DNA from: an uncultured cyanobacterium
Lineage (GTDB): Bacteria > Cyanobacteriota > Cyanobacteriia > Cyanobacteriales > Nostocaceae
NCBI GenBank assembly: GCA_903848645.1
Contig: CAINGU010000118.1
Coordinates: forward strand, 1 to 64,000
Length of the DNA: 64,000 nucleotides
Direction of reading: 5' to 3'
The notes beneath the pieces were generated by a model, which made no database searches, was not told the origin of the DNA, and was given only the letters and a program-made list of their open reading frames with translations. This document shows positions 9,331-17,976 of this stretch, piece after piece. A program made the translations under genes and the position numbers. Within the stretch, counting starts at the first letter, position 1; each line of letters starts with the position of its first letter.

Positions 9331-9822
9331 TCACAACTGAAATGAAGCCGTTAACGCCACCGCTAAAGCATCTGCCGCATCATCTGGCCGAGGAATTTCA
9401 TCTAAATCCAACTCCCGCATCACAGCCTCTTGCACTTCTGCCTTATCTGCCTTACCATAATTCGTTAAAGCTTGCTTAATTTGGGGAGGTGCAAATTCCA
9501 CATAAGGCAGCTTATGCTGTCCTAAAACTAACATTAGTACACCTCTAGCCTGTGCGACAATAATAGTATTTGCCATCCGATAAAAAAATAACTTTTCAAT
9601 TGCCACCAAATCCGGTTGCAACTCCTCTATCACAGTGTGTAAATCGTCAAATAAAGTACATAGTCGTTGACTCATTTCCATATCAGCATTCGTGCGAATC
9701 ACCCCAAAATCTACCATCTGTACCGTGGTCTCTTGTCCTTTAGTTTCACTTTGTTGCCAGGTAATTGCCCCAAATCCAACTGTTGCCAGTCCTGGATCTA
9801 TTCCTAAAATTCGCTTTTCCAT
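9331..9822 (-). CDS. ruvC: Holliday junction resolvase RuvC
   Basis: 163 residues, the usual size. The four acidic catalytic residues are present: D9 in GIDPGLA, E76 in AIEKLFF, and D148/D151 in [10 protein letters not shown]. The lysine-rich motif TNYGKADK is also intact. It cuts four-way junctions in recombination repair, acting on RuvAB-bound junctions. It is divergent from yvcK, and the spacer between them holds a GC palindrome at 9880-9898. Confidence 0.96.
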   Translation of the reverse strand: MEKRILGIDPGLATVGFGAITWQQSETKGQETTVQMVDFGVIRTNADMEMSQRLCTLFDDLHTVIEELQPDLVAIEKLFFYRMANTIIVAQARGVLMLVLGQHKLPYVEFAPPQIKQALTNYGKADKAEVQEAVMRELDLDEIPRPDDAADALAVALTASFQL

Positions 9823-9879
9823 GAAATTATTTGTAACTGGGGTAATTGGTAATATTTGCTTCTGACGGGCGTGACTTCT

Positions 9880-9898
9880 GGGCGGGGAAACCCCGCCC
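9880..9898. repeat. GC palindrome GGGCGGGGAAACCCCGCCC
   Basis: A perfect inverted repeat (arms of 8 bp, AAA loop) in the promoter spacer between ruvC and yvcK. It belongs to the short GC palindromes that recur in this window. In this place it could fold in either transcript leader. Confidence 0.7.
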
Positions 9899-10016
9899 CT
9901 ACTGACTCCCCGAAATATGAAGGAATGAATAAATCTTCTGGTTTATCTCTAGTCTTGAAAGCAAGTGATGTAAAGTTTCTGTTAAATATTGTTTGTACCA
10001 ACGTTCCCTATTAGGT

Positions 10017-11390
10017 ATGTTCATCGGTTTTCTGAAACAAGCCATTAATTCGCTACAACTACAATCCCACAGTCGCACCTCTCATCGGGTTAACCAATGG
10101 TTCAAATGGCTATCCCCTGGATTAGCTGTCAAACGCTGGTTACTTATCAGTGTTGGGGGTGTTGTATTGGCCAGTTTGGGGTTAGCTATTTGGGTAAAGT
10201 TAACCCCAATTTTTTGGATACTAGAGTTGCTAAAAGGTCTTTTGGGATTCCTTGCGGATATTTTACCCAACTATATCAGCGGTCCATTACTCCTTATATG
10301 TGGTGTTCTGTTGGTGCTGTGGGGACAATCCCGCACTGTCGGTTCAATTACAGAAGTCCTAAGACCTGGAGTTAATGAAGAGGAATTAATAGATGTCCTC
10401 TTAACCCACCGTCGCTTATACCGGGGTCCCAAAATCGTAGTCGTTGGTGGTGGGACTGGACTTTCAACTTTGCTGAGAGGCTTAAAAACCTACAGTGCTA
10501 ATATTACCGCTATTGTCACCGTAGCAGATGATGGCGGTTCTTCTGGCAGGTTGCGCGAAGAATTTGGCGTTTTACCACCTGGAGATATCCGCAATTGTTT
10601 AGCAGCACTAGCAGATGAAGAAAAATTACTGACAGAATTATTTCAATATCGCTTTCGGGCAGGAGATGGATTAACAGGCCACAGTTTTGGTAATTTGTTT
10701 TTAACTGCCATGACTGATATTACTGGAGATTTGGAACAAGCGATCGCTGCTAGTTCTAAGGTATTAGCCGTGAGAGGACAAGTTTTACCTGCTACCCTCA
10801 GCGATGTCCGTCTCTGGGCAGAATTGACCGATGGCCGCCGCATTGAGGGTGAGTCAAATATTCCCAAAGCCGGCGGGAAAATTGTCAAAATTGGCTGCAT
10901 TCCTGAAAATCCTCCAGCATTGCCGGCAGCTATTAAGGCCATTAAGGAAGCTGATTACATTATTATTGGTCCGGGTAGTCTTTATACAAGCTTAATTCCT
11001 AATTTGTTAGTTGGAGAAATTGCCGATGCGATCGCCGCAACCAATGTACCCCGCATTTATATCTGCAATATCATGACCCAGCCAGGAGAAACTGATGGAT
11101 ATAGCGTTGCTGAACATATTCAAGCCATAGATCACGCTTGCGGTAACAGAAGGTTATTTGATGCCGTATTAGTTCATAAAAAAACACCCTCAGCCCAAGC
11201 CCTGATCCGTTATGCCCAACAAAATGCCCATCCAGTTTTTTTGGACAGAGAAGCTGTCACTCAATTAGGACGGCGATTAGTTCCTGCTAATATTCTCTTT
11301 GAAGATGAAAATGGTGCTGTTCGCCATGACCCGCAGAAACTAGCCAAAGTTTTATTAAAGTGGTACAGTGGAGCGCATAACGGGAAGTAA
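10017..11390 (+). CDS. yvcK: YvcK/CofD-like protein (gluconeogenesis factor family)
   Basis: 457 residues from the ATG at 10017; a TTG 24 bp earlier is in frame but less likely. The N-terminal about 115 residues hold two hydrophobic segments, so the protein is membrane-linked. The C-terminal two thirds is the CofD-like domain: [52 protein letters not shown] and [14 protein letters not shown]. YvcK proteins bind UDP-sugars and affect carbon flux and cell-wall precursor balance in Bacillus; the role in cyanobacteria is unproven. The membrane extension distinguishes it from the short Bacillus form. Confidence 0.9.
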   Translation: MFIGFLKQAINSLQLQSHSRTSHRVNQWFKWLSPGLAVKRWLLISVGGVVLASLGLAIWVKLTPIFWILELLKGLLGFLADILPNYISGPLLLICGVLLVLWGQSRTVGSITEVLRPGVNEEELIDVLLTHRRLYRGPKIVVVGGGTGLSTLLRGLKTYSANITAIVTVADDGGSSGRLREEFGVLPPGDIRNCLAALADEEKLLTELFQYRFRAGDGLTGHSFGNLFLTAMTDITGDLEQAIAASSKVLAVRGQVLPATLSDVRLWAELTDGRRIEGESNIPKAGGKIVKIGCIPENPPALPAAIKAIKEADYIIIGPGSLYTSLIPNLLVGEIADAIAATNVPRIYICNIMTQPGETDGYSVAEHIQAIDHACGNRRLFDAVLVHKKTPSAQALIRYAQQNAHPVFLDREAVTQLGRRLVPANILFEDENGAVRHDPQKLAKVLLKWYSGAHNGK

Positions 11391-11412
11391 GGACTGGGGA
11401 CTGGGGACTGGG
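11389..11412. repeat. heptamer tandem repeat GGGGACT
   Basis: About three copies of GGGGACT lie just after the yvcK stop and before tsaE. They are one of many short tandem repeats of seven bases seen here. Confidence 0.8.
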
Positions 11413-11439
11413 TTGAATTTTACCAATGACAACTGACCA

Positions 11440-11892
11440 ATGACTAAAATTTTCCTTCCTGATATGGAAGCAACACAGCAATTAGGTATTACTTTGGGCC
11501 AAACTTTGACTGCTGGCAGTGTCATTTTATTAGAAGGTGATTTAGGTGCTGGTAAAACTACTTTAGTCCAAGGTATTGGTAAAGGTTTGGGGATAATTGA
11601 CTCTATTGTCAGTCCTACTTTTACTCTCATTAATGAGTACAGAGAAGGACGTATCCCCCTTTACCACTTAGATTTATACCGTCTAGAACCTCAAGAAGTT
11701 ACAGGTTTGAATCTCGAAAGTTACTGGGAAGGCATAGAAGTAATACCAGGCATTGTGGCCATTGAGTGGGCAGAAAGAATGCCATATCTACCAGATAGTT
11801 ATTTAAAGATACGTTTAAACTATGGTGAAAATGGCAATCGCCAAGCCGAAATTATTACTGTAAATTGTGAACTATCAACAACTGACAACTGA
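11440..11892 (+). CDS. tsaE: tRNA threonylcarbamoyladenosine biosynthesis ATPase TsaE
   Basis: 150 residues with the Walker A motif EGDLGAGKTTLVQGI (about residues 31-45), the SPTFTLINEY signature and EWAERMP near the C-terminus. TsaE works with TsaB and TsaD to add the t6A modification at A37 of ANN-decoding tRNAs. The ATG lies in a CCAATGACTAA repeat. The last residues (ELSTTDN) are encoded by the ACTGACA heptamer repeat that follows, so the C-terminus is repeat-derived. Confidence 0.94.
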   Translation: MTKIFLPDMEATQQLGITLGQTLTAGSVILLEGDLGAGKTTLVQGIGKGLGIIDSIVSPTFTLINEYREGRIPLYHLDLYRLEPQEVTGLNLESYWEGIEVIPGIVAIEWAERMPYLPDSYLKIRLNYGENGNRQAEIITVNCELSTTDN

Positions 11893-11907
11893 CAACTGAC
11901 AACTAAC
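11876..11907. repeat. heptamer tandem repeat CAACTGA
   Basis: About four copies of CAACTGA overlap the 3' end of tsaE and fill the convergent spacer to the dihydroorotase gene. Confidence 0.8.
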
Positions 11908-13226
11908 TACGAAAAAGTTAAAGCTTGTCCGCGAACTTGCGTATTTAGCTGACCTTGATTATAAGCAATTTCACCGCCGACAATTGTTGTTACCGGCCAA
12001 CCCGTTAAATTCCAACCTTCAAAAGAACTCCAACCACACTTGCTGATAACTTCTTCCCGTTTAACTTCACGGTAATTTTTTAAATCTACCAAGACTAAAT
12101 CAGCATCGTAACCGGGGGTAATTTCTCCCTTATTGGCAATACCATAAGCTACAGCGACGGCTTTAGACATCCATTGGACAACTTGGGCAACAGTACATTT
12201 TCCATCCATTGCAGCGGTTAACATTAAAGGTAAAGAAGTTTCTACACCGGGCATTCCTGAAGGGGTGTTGGGGTAGGTTTGGGCTTTTTCCTCTAGGGTG
12301 TGGGGGGCGTGGTCAGTGGCAATAAAGTCAATGATCCCATCCCGTAAAGCTTGCCAGAGAACCTCATTATCATGGGGCAATCGCAAAGGTGGATTCATTT
12401 GCGCTAAAGTACCAATAGTTTCATAAGCACTAGTATTTAAAAGTAAATGCTGGGGTGTTACCTCCGCTGTCACCCAACTCGGTTTATCCTCACGCAGTAA
12501 ATCCGCTTCCTGGGCTGTGGACATATGGAGAATATGTAACCGGCGTTGGTATTTTTTAGAAAGTTTTAATGCCAATTGGGTAGCTAATAAAGCCGCTTGA
12601 TTATCTTGAATTTGGGAATGAACAGCCAGATTTGTAATACCCGCAAACTCCTGTTTTCGTTGATTAATTCTGGCTTGGTCTTCCGCATGAACAGCAATTA
12701 AACGGCTTCCTTGGGCAAAAATCGCCTCTAGTGCCTCTTCCTGGCTCACCAACAACTGTCCGTGCATTGACCCCATAAAAACCTTAATTCCTGGTGTCGG
12801 CTGGGCAGAAAGTAAATCTGGTAGATTATCGGCCGTAGCTCCCATAAAAAAGCCATAATTAACTAAGCACTTTTGGGCAGCCCGTTGTAACTTGTCATCT
12901 AAAGCAGATTGGCTAATGGTTAAAGGTCTTGTATTGGGCATTTCTAGAAAGGAAGTAACTCCCCCCTTAGCGCAAGCACAACTAGCAGTAAACAAATCTT
13001 CCTTGTATTCTAGTCCTGGTTCACGGAAATGCACCTGGGGGTCAATTACGCCAGGCAACAAAGTTAACCCTTCTGCGTCAATCTCACGGGTGGGTGTGCC
13101 ATGAGTAATTTCTTGTCCTACTTGGGTTATGTGCCTTCCTTCTATCAGCACATCCCCAATCATTGACTCACCATTGGGTAAAATAATTTCAGCGTGGCGA
13201 ATCAGTAAACTTTGTGGAGTTGACAT
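11907..13226 (-). CDS. pyrC: dihydroorotase, class I
   Basis: 439 residues. It closes carbamoyl-aspartate to dihydroorotate in pyrimidine synthesis. Family motifs in order: GVIDPQVHFREPG (about 59-71), EMPNTRP (about 96-102), IAVHAED, LHILHMSTA and FIATDHAPHT (about 299-308). The first metal ligand motif, usually D-x-H-x-H, reads DPQVH here, with Gln in place of the first His. I know this form from some dihydroorotase subfamilies, so it may still be active. The neighbours are unrelated, and no other pyr gene is in the window. Confidence 0.92.
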   Translation of the reverse strand: MSTPQSLLIRHAEIILPNGESMIGDVLIEGRHITQVGQEITHGTPTREIDAEGLTLLPGVIDPQVHFREPGLEYKEDLFTASCACAKGGVTSFLEMPNTRPLTISQSALDDKLQRAAQKCLVNYGFFMGATADNLPDLLSAQPTPGIKVFMGSMHGQLLVSQEEALEAIFAQGSRLIAVHAEDQARINQRKQEFAGITNLAVHSQIQDNQAALLATQLALKLSKKYQRRLHILHMSTAQEADLLREDKPSWVTAEVTPQHLLLNTSAYETIGTLAQMNPPLRLPHDNEVLWQALRDGIIDFIATDHAPHTLEEKAQTYPNTPSGMPGVETSLPLMLTAAMDGKCTVAQVVQWMSKAVAVAYGIANKGEITPGYDADLVLVDLKNYREVKREEVISKCGWSSFEGWNLTGWPVTTIVGGEIAYNQGQLNTQVRGQALTFS

Positions 13227-13508
13227 GGATTTAATATCTTTCAGAATAAAGGAACTATTTATGGATGATAGATAACTTTTTCTGTAAGGTAAACTTAATT
13301 GGCACGAAGAATCGGCGATTTTGGTTTTGTGTTAAAAAATGTTTATCATCAAGTAAGCTAAAAACCTTAGTATTTGTAGTTGATAAAAGGAAAAAACTAG
13401 ATTTTTTACTTTATTTACCTGTCATCTGCTCCATCTGGTTAAGATTAATAATATCAAGTCTATCTGTCTGAGTTCAATTCTAGTCTCTTAATATACTTCA
13501 ACAATTTC

Positions 13509-14165
13509 ATGCAAAATCAAGCGTCTGATAAAAACTCTAGCCAAGAACCCGATAATTCCTGGATGGTAGAGCTAGGTAAAACGATGATCTTGAGTATCTT
13601 TCTGGCTCTGGGAATTCGTACCTTTGTCGCCGAAGCCCGTTGGATTCCCACTGGTTCTATGGAACCAACCCTACATGGTGTCAAAGACCAGTGGAAGGCG
13701 GACAAGATTATTGTTGATAAAGTAAAGTATAAATTTGCTAATCCTGAACGAGGAGATATAGTAGTATTTTTACCGCCACAAGAAATACAGAATAATCCTG
13801 AACGGGAAGCATTTATTAAAAGAGTAATTGGTTTACCTGGGGAAAAAGTCGAACTAAGAGAAGGCAAAGTATATATTAATAGCAAGCCCCTACAGGAAGA
13901 TGTTTATCTATCCTCTTCTGTGCGGACATTAGTTGAAGCTTGCAATAGCAGCGGACTTCAACCCCCTTTCTTAGCTCAACCGGAAATCATCCCGCCCAAT
14001 TCTTACTTAATGCTCGGTGATAATCGTCCTAACAGTTATGATGGACGTTGTTGGGGTGTTGTTCCTCGTGATAATATTATTGGTCGGGCTGTAGTTCGTT
14101 TCTGGCCACTCGATAGAATGGGTTCAATTGATAAATCTCCTGCCTATTCATCTCCAAAGCCATAA
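13509..14165 (+). CDS. lepB: signal peptidase I
   Basis: 218 residues. It removes signal peptides of exported proteins on the outer face of the cytoplasmic or thylakoid membrane. One N-terminal membrane helix (about 23-40) is followed by the catalytic serine S50 in PTGSMEPTL, the lysine base K104 in FIKRVIGLPGE and the box E motif GDNRPNSYDGRCWG. All catalytic parts are present. The upstream 13227-13508 spacer (282 bp) shows no gene that I can support. Confidence 0.95.
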   Translation: MQNQASDKNSSQEPDNSWMVELGKTMILSIFLALGIRTFVAEARWIPTGSMEPTLHGVKDQWKADKIIVDKVKYKFANPERGDIVVFLPPQEIQNNPEREAFIKRVIGLPGEKVELREGKVYINSKPLQEDVYLSSSVRTLVEACNSSGLQPPFLAQPEIIPPNSYLMLGDNRPNSYDGRCWGVVPRDNIIGRAVVRFWPLDRMGSIDKSPAYSSPKP

Positions 14166-14249
14166 AATGATGTCACGCGATTTTGGCTTTTCGGTTTATA
14201 TGGCTTACGCCACGCTATCACCAAGCCCTAAATAATTTTCGCATTTGGC

Positions 14250-14282
14250 AGATACTAGACTTCTTTAAGAAGTCAGGTATCT
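14250..14282. repeat. dispersed hairpin AGATACT...AGGTATCT
   Basis: A 33-bp near-perfect palindrome whose core GACTTCTT/AAGAAGTC matches the hairpins at 278-310 and 3508-3538. It lies between the convergent lepB and oxidoreductase genes and could act as a two-way terminator. Confidence 0.7.
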
Positions 14283-14306
14283 TGTTGTCTAAGAATATAG
14301 GAAAAT

Positions 14307-15476
14307 TTAAGGACGAGAATCTTGGGGTAAAATCATTTCCCGGATGGCTGTGGCTGTTGCAGGGGCAAGTAAAACACCATTGCGATAGTGTCCTGTAGCC
14401 AGAAGAACATTATTAAAACCTGGGAGTTTATCAATTACTGGTGCTGGTCGTCCTTCGGGACGGGGACGCAATCCTGACCAAGTGCGGAGAACTTTCGCGG
14501 CGGCTAAATCTGGAGTAAAGGCGATCGCCTGTTGTCTGACAGCATCCAATAATTCTTGACTGGGAGATATTTGATCTTCATCATCGGGAAATTCTACCGT
14601 TGCCCCTACCCAATAATCACCATTTCCCATTGGCACAATATGCACATCATTACCAGTAATCACCGGTTGAAAATCTGGATTTCCTAAACTCCGTCCTAAA
14701 CTTAGATATAAAGCTTGTCCCAGTACGGGACGGATATTCACCATTTGATCTAATTGTGCAGTTAAGGCCGTTGAACCTAAACCCGCAGACATAATAAACC
14801 AATCAGCGGTAACTTTGCCCTCGGTAGTTTCAATAAAATTACATTTGTGAGGTTCTCCCAATCCCTTTTTAATGTGTAAAGGTGTGGGGGGAGGAGGAGG
14901 TGGGGTTTCTGTTCCTGTGACAGATACACCAAATTTGAAATTTACCCCATTGCGTTGGGCTGCATCTACTAAGGCTAAAGTTAAAGCTGTGGCATTTAAT
15001 TGTAAGTCTTGGGGAGAATAGACAGCACCGATAATTTGCGGGTGACTAACTTGGGGACAATATTTTTGCAGTTGTTCTTGATCCCAAACTTGTAATTGCC
15101 AACCTTGAGATTGACGAATTTCTCGCAGTTGTTCCCATTCTGAGAGGACATCAACCCCACTTTCTAAAGGGCGTTCTAAATTCTCTGATAATAGCATCAC
15201 GATTCCTTGGCGGTTACAAGGGATTTTCCGCCCTGTAATGCCTTCTAATTCAGGAATCAAAGTTCCATAACGTTGGATGCTACTTTGTCGCATTCGCCAA
15301 GCAATACCCTTGGTTTTACTGCTAATTACGCCCATTAACACACCGAGAGCAGCGCTGGTAGAACCTTGTGCGGGTTGTTTTTGCTCGAAAACGGTGATGT
15401 TTAAACCTTTAACTTGGCTGAGTTCATAGGCGATCGCCGCCCCAACCACGCCACAGCCGATAATTACTACATTCAT
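14307..15476 (-). CDS. FAD-dependent oxidoreductase, DAO family (glycine oxidase/ThiO-like)
   Basis: 389 residues. The N-terminal Rossmann FAD motif is VVIIGCGVVGAAIAYELS. The C-terminus has the family's GLRPRPEGRPAPVID and ATGHYRNGVLLAP, as in glycine oxidase/ThiO proteins that make dehydroglycine for thiazole synthesis. A run of prolines (PPPPPPTPLH, about residues 191-200) sits in the middle of the substrate domain and looks like an expanded GGA/GGG tract in the DNA (14886-14905, plus strand). No thiamine gene is nearby, so the substrate stays open among D-amino acids and glycine. Confidence 0.82.
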   Translation of the reverse strand: MNVVIIGCGVVGAAIAYELSQVKGLNITVFEQKQPAQGSTSAALGVLMGVISSKTKGIAWRMRQSSIQRYGTLIPELEGITGRKIPCNRQGIVMLLSENLERPLESGVDVLSEWEQLREIRQSQGWQLQVWDQEQLQKYCPQVSHPQIIGAVYSPQDLQLNATALTLALVDAAQRNGVNFKFGVSVTGTETPPPPPPTPLHIKKGLGEPHKCNFIETTEGKVTADWFIMSAGLGSTALTAQLDQMVNIRPVLGQALYLSLGRSLGNPDFQPVITGNDVHIVPMGNGDYWVGATVEFPDDEDQISPSQELLDAVRQQAIAFTPDLAAAKVLRTWSGLRPRPEGRPAPVIDKLPGFNNVLLATGHYRNGVLLAPATATAIREMILPQDSRP

Positions 15477-15629
15477 GGTTTTTGCGCTTGAGTCAGGGGT
15501 GAAGAATCAAAAGTCTTCCTCTCCACCCTATCACTCCATCACCCTAGCATTTTGTGATTCAAGACTCGAAAGGAGGCAGGGGGCTTTCTCGCAGGGGGAG
15601 AAATTTCTTTCTTCTTCTTTCTCCTGACT

Positions 15630-15739
15630 CATGGGTTCATGGGTTCATGGGTTCATGGGTTCATGGGTTCATGGGTTCATGGGTTCATGGGTTCATGGGT
15701 TCATGGGTTCATGGGTTCATGGGTTCATGGGTTCATGGG
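15630..15739. repeat. octamer tandem repeat CATGGGTT, nearly 14 copies
   Basis: Thirteen perfect 8-bp copies plus six bases of a fourteenth. Because 8 is not a multiple of 3, it is open in several frames (MGSWVHGF units), but I see no sign of a real protein. It lies between the oxidoreductase and psbQ and should be highly variable between strains. Confidence 0.95.
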
Positions 15740-15756
15740 CGCAGGCCCTGCGCCCC
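15737..15756. repeat. palindrome GGGCGCAGGCCCTGCGCCCC, copy 1 of 3
   Basis: A near-perfect GC palindrome joined to the end of the octamer repeat. Copies lie at 62595-62615 and 63697-63717, the last inside rsgA. Confidence 0.85.
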
Positions 15757-15768
15757 TACGCTCCTCTT

Positions 15769-16221
15769 TTAGCTACTCTTTTCGGGAACGAGTTCTAAGA
15801 ATTTGTCAATATCTGCAAAAGCTTCTTTGTATTTACCTAAAGCTAGGCTAGTATTGCCCGCAGCAGCAGCTTGATCAATTCTTACTAAGTCATTCAACAA
15901 ATCTTTGCTAATTTGTCGGGCTTGAGTTTGGTTTTGCTTGGCTAGATTAGGAATGATATAAGTCATATTCAATCTAGCTTCTGTGATCGGTCCGTGGATA
16001 AAATTACCAACTTTAATCCATTCACCCTGAGAAATCAGGTTTTTCAGTTCTGAAGAGCGATCGCGCACCATCTGAATTCCCGGAACATATTCCTGAATTT
16101 TGGCAACTTCCGCTGCTGTATAAGATGGTGGTACAGTAGCAACACTGGGACTACCACAACTAATCAAAAATGTTGCTAATAATCCAAAAATCAGTGACAA
16201 AATAGAACGTTGACGCACCAT
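15769..16221 (-). CDS. psbQ: photosystem II lipoprotein PsbQ (CyanoQ)
   Basis: 150 residues. The signal peptide ends in a lipobox (FLISC, Cys22), so the mature protein is lipid-anchored on the thylakoid lumen side. The mature part is the four-helix PsbQ type, with family-like stretches EYVPGIQMVRDR, EWIKVGNFIHGP and a C-terminal KYKEAFADIDKFLELVP. PsbQ stabilises the manganese cluster and PSII dimers. It is a single gene, as usual in cyanobacteria. The upstream region up to 16359 should carry its promoter. Confidence 0.88.
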   Translation of the reverse strand: MVRQRSILSLIFGLLATFLISCGSPSVATVPPSYTAAEVAKIQEYVPGIQMVRDRSSELKNLISQGEWIKVGNFIHGPITEARLNMTYIIPNLAKQNQTQARQISKDLLNDLVRIDQAAAAGNTSLALGKYKEAFADIDKFLELVPEKSS

Positions 16222-16359
16222 AAATGGAAATTAATTTTTTGTTTGTTTACAGATTAACAGTGTTATTTTAGATCGCTATGTAATGAACCGTTACAATTAA
16301 CTCAGGTTTTTCTGTCTTGATCTTCCCCACAGACCAACCGAATATAGGAGTATTATTGA

Positions 16360-16782
16360 GTGAACGCAGCCGAACAAGCCACAAACCTAGAATTTGCCAG
16401 CAAAATTGCTACGGTAGTAAATTTATTTAAATATGAATTTCCTGATGTTAAATCCGATCTTAAACCTTGGCACAATGACCCAGAAACCAGAGAATTAGTA
16501 GATCCAGATTCCATAGACATTGGTTTTCACTTTCCTGGCATTAGCAAATCTTGGCGCTGTCGGAGTATTTTAATTCAAATCCGATTTTATCAAGATCCTA
16601 TCAATAATCACCGTCGCGCCATTGGTGTGGAAGCCGCTGGATTTGATCATACTGGGGAAGTTTGGCGACTTTCTACGGTGGAAACCTGGAGTTTTGTCGG
16701 TGATTCTGTACCCTCGGCTGTTGTTGGGGAAAAATTAAAACAGGTTTGTCGGCAAATTTTAGAGGTGTTTAATGGAAACTAA
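16360..16782 (+). CDS. conserved cyanobacterial protein of unknown function
   Basis: 140 residues, starting at a GTG with an AGGAG ribosome site 9 bp upstream (16346-16350). It is soluble, with no signal peptide or membrane segment. Acidic N-terminal helix, then a mixed alpha/beta part (DIGFHFPGISKSWRCRSILI, GVEAAGFDHTGEVWRLSTVE). I recognise it only as a protein kept in cyanobacteria, and no function is known to me. It converges on the ROK kinase gene with a 3-bp gap. Confidence 0.75.
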   Translation: MNAAEQATNLEFASKIATVVNLFKYEFPDVKSDLKPWHNDPETRELVDPDSIDIGFHFPGISKSWRCRSILIQIRFYQDPINNHRRAIGVEAAGFDHTGEVWRLSTVETWSFVGDSVPSAVVGEKLKQVCRQILEVFNGN

Positions 16783-16785
16783 GAA

Positions 16786-17676
16786 TTACCCATTACCTAG
16801 TTCTAATGCTAATTTAGCAGCACCTACCATTCCCGCTGTATTTCCTAATTCTGCTGCGAGAATTTGCAAACCTGCGCGAGATGTTGGTAATACTCTTTTT
16901 TCGATTTCTGCTTTTAGTGAAGGTAAGAAAAATTCAAAACTGGCACTTACACCACCACCAATAATAATTGCCTGGGGTGTCAGCACATAAAGTAAACTCG
17001 TTAAACCAATTCCTAAGTCTTTACCATATTCTTGCCAAAAAGTCAAGGCTTCTGGATCTCCAGCTTGAGCAAGTGCGCCTAATTCTGCTGGTTCTTTGCC
17101 TGTACGACGACGGATAGCAGAAATTGAAGTATGCTGTTCTAAAGAACCTTGATTCCCACTATTACACATTGGTCCATCAGGATTTAAGGTAATTAAACCT
17201 AATTCTGCTGCTGCACCTTGATGTCCCACAAATAATTTACCATCCAGAATAATTGCCCCACCAACCCCAGTTCCCAAAGTTAGTAAAATCAAATTGGGGA
17301 AATTGCGGCCTGCACCTAACCAAGCTTCTCCTAAACCAGCACAATTAGCATCATTAGCCAAAATTGTCGGTTTACCCGTTTTCGCTTCTAACCAATCGGC
17401 TAAGGGGACATCATGCCATCCTACTAAATTAATAGCAACTTTGGCAATGCGTCCCGCAGCGTCAGCAGGGCCAGGAGTACCTAAACCAATAGCTATACTT
17501 TCATTATTGGGGTCAATTTGGGCGATCGCATCTACTATTTGAGATAATACAGCCTCTGGTGTTGCAGGTTGGGGAGTATCCACAGACAAAGATTGCAAAC
17601 AATTACCATCTGCTGTAAACCGTCCCAACTTAATCGCAGTTCCCCCTAAATCAATCCCAATTACTTGTTTAGTCAT
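16786..17676 (-). CDS. ROK-family sugar kinase (glucokinase-like)
   Basis: 296 residues with the ATP site IGIDLGGTAIKLG, the ANDANCAGLGEAW sugar-binding motif and LGTGVGGAII. The usual zinc motif C-x-C-G-x-x-G-C-x-E is reduced to CNSGNQGSLE (Cys171 kept, two cysteines lost), though the Glu and spacing stay. Probably phosphorylates glucose or a related sugar. The start codon lies in a TGACTAATGACTAA repeat. A 54-residue ORF and a peptide-permease gene lie upstream on the same strand. Confidence 0.87.
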   Translation of the reverse strand: MTKQVIGIDLGGTAIKLGRFTADGNCLQSLSVDTPQPATPEAVLSQIVDAIAQIDPNNESIAIGLGTPGPADAAGRIAKVAINLVGWHDVPLADWLEAKTGKPTILANDANCAGLGEAWLGAGRNFPNLILLTLGTGVGGAIILDGKLFVGHQGAAAELGLITLNPDGPMCNSGNQGSLEQHTSISAIRRRTGKEPAELGALAQAGDPEALTFWQEYGKDLGIGLTSLLYVLTPQAIIIGGGVSASFEFFLPSLKAEIEKRVLPTSRAGLQILAAELGNTAGMVGAAKLALELGNG

Positions 17677-17679
17677 TAG

Positions 17680-17760
17680 TCAGTTGTCAGTTGTCAGTTG
17701 TCATTAGTCAGTTGTTTTCCCCAATTACCAATTACCTATTACCCATTACCCATTACCCTT
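17680..17760. repeat. heptamer repeats GTCAGTT and ATTACCC/ATTACCA
   Basis: Two runs of 7-bp repeats side by side between the ROK gene and the small ORF. The second run supplies the stop codon of the small ORF. Confidence 0.8.
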
Positions 17761-17910
17761 TCTAACAACTTGCACATTCGCAACTGGGTGTGAATTATGA
17801 TGTGCTTGTTGCCAATTTGTGATTGGCGCACCTTTTAAAATACCAGATAAAGCTACAGAAATCATAAATCCACCTGTAGCAGCCGCAATTAAAGTAATAT
17901 TATCGTTCAC
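17746..17910 (-). CDS. small one-helix membrane protein, 54 residues
   Basis: Starts at a GTG (17910) with a GAGAG ribosome site about 7 bp upstream. Residues 4-25 (NITLIAAATGGFMISVALSG) form a hydrophobic helix. The rest is polar with a His pair (QQAHHNSH). The stop (TAA at 17746) falls inside a TAATGGG repeat, so the C-terminus may vary. It lies 66 bp after the ABC permease gene and 69 bp before the ROK gene, same strand. I know no family for it. Codon use looks like a real gene, but only homologues would prove it. Confidence 0.5.
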   Translation of the reverse strand: MNDNITLIAAATGGFMISVALSGILKGAPITNWQQAHHNSHPVANVQVVRKGNG

Positions 17911-17976
17911 AAAACTCTCTCAGTAATAATTAAATTTTTGTTGGTTGACAACGGACAACGGACCACTGACCAATGA

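Noticed and set aside
13265-13471. Open frame of 68 codons between pyrC and lepB
   Set aside because: Start is not a strong one, the composition is odd (many Phe, Lys, Ser) and there is no ribosome site. More likely promoter DNA of lepB.
14183-14398. Open frame of 71 codons after lepB
   Set aside because: It runs through a palindrome and into the opposite strand of the oxidoreductase gene. No sign of a protein.
15554-15851. Overlapping frames reading MGSWVHGF repeats
   Set aside because: They are open only because an octamer repeat has no stop codons, and no conserved protein part flanks it.
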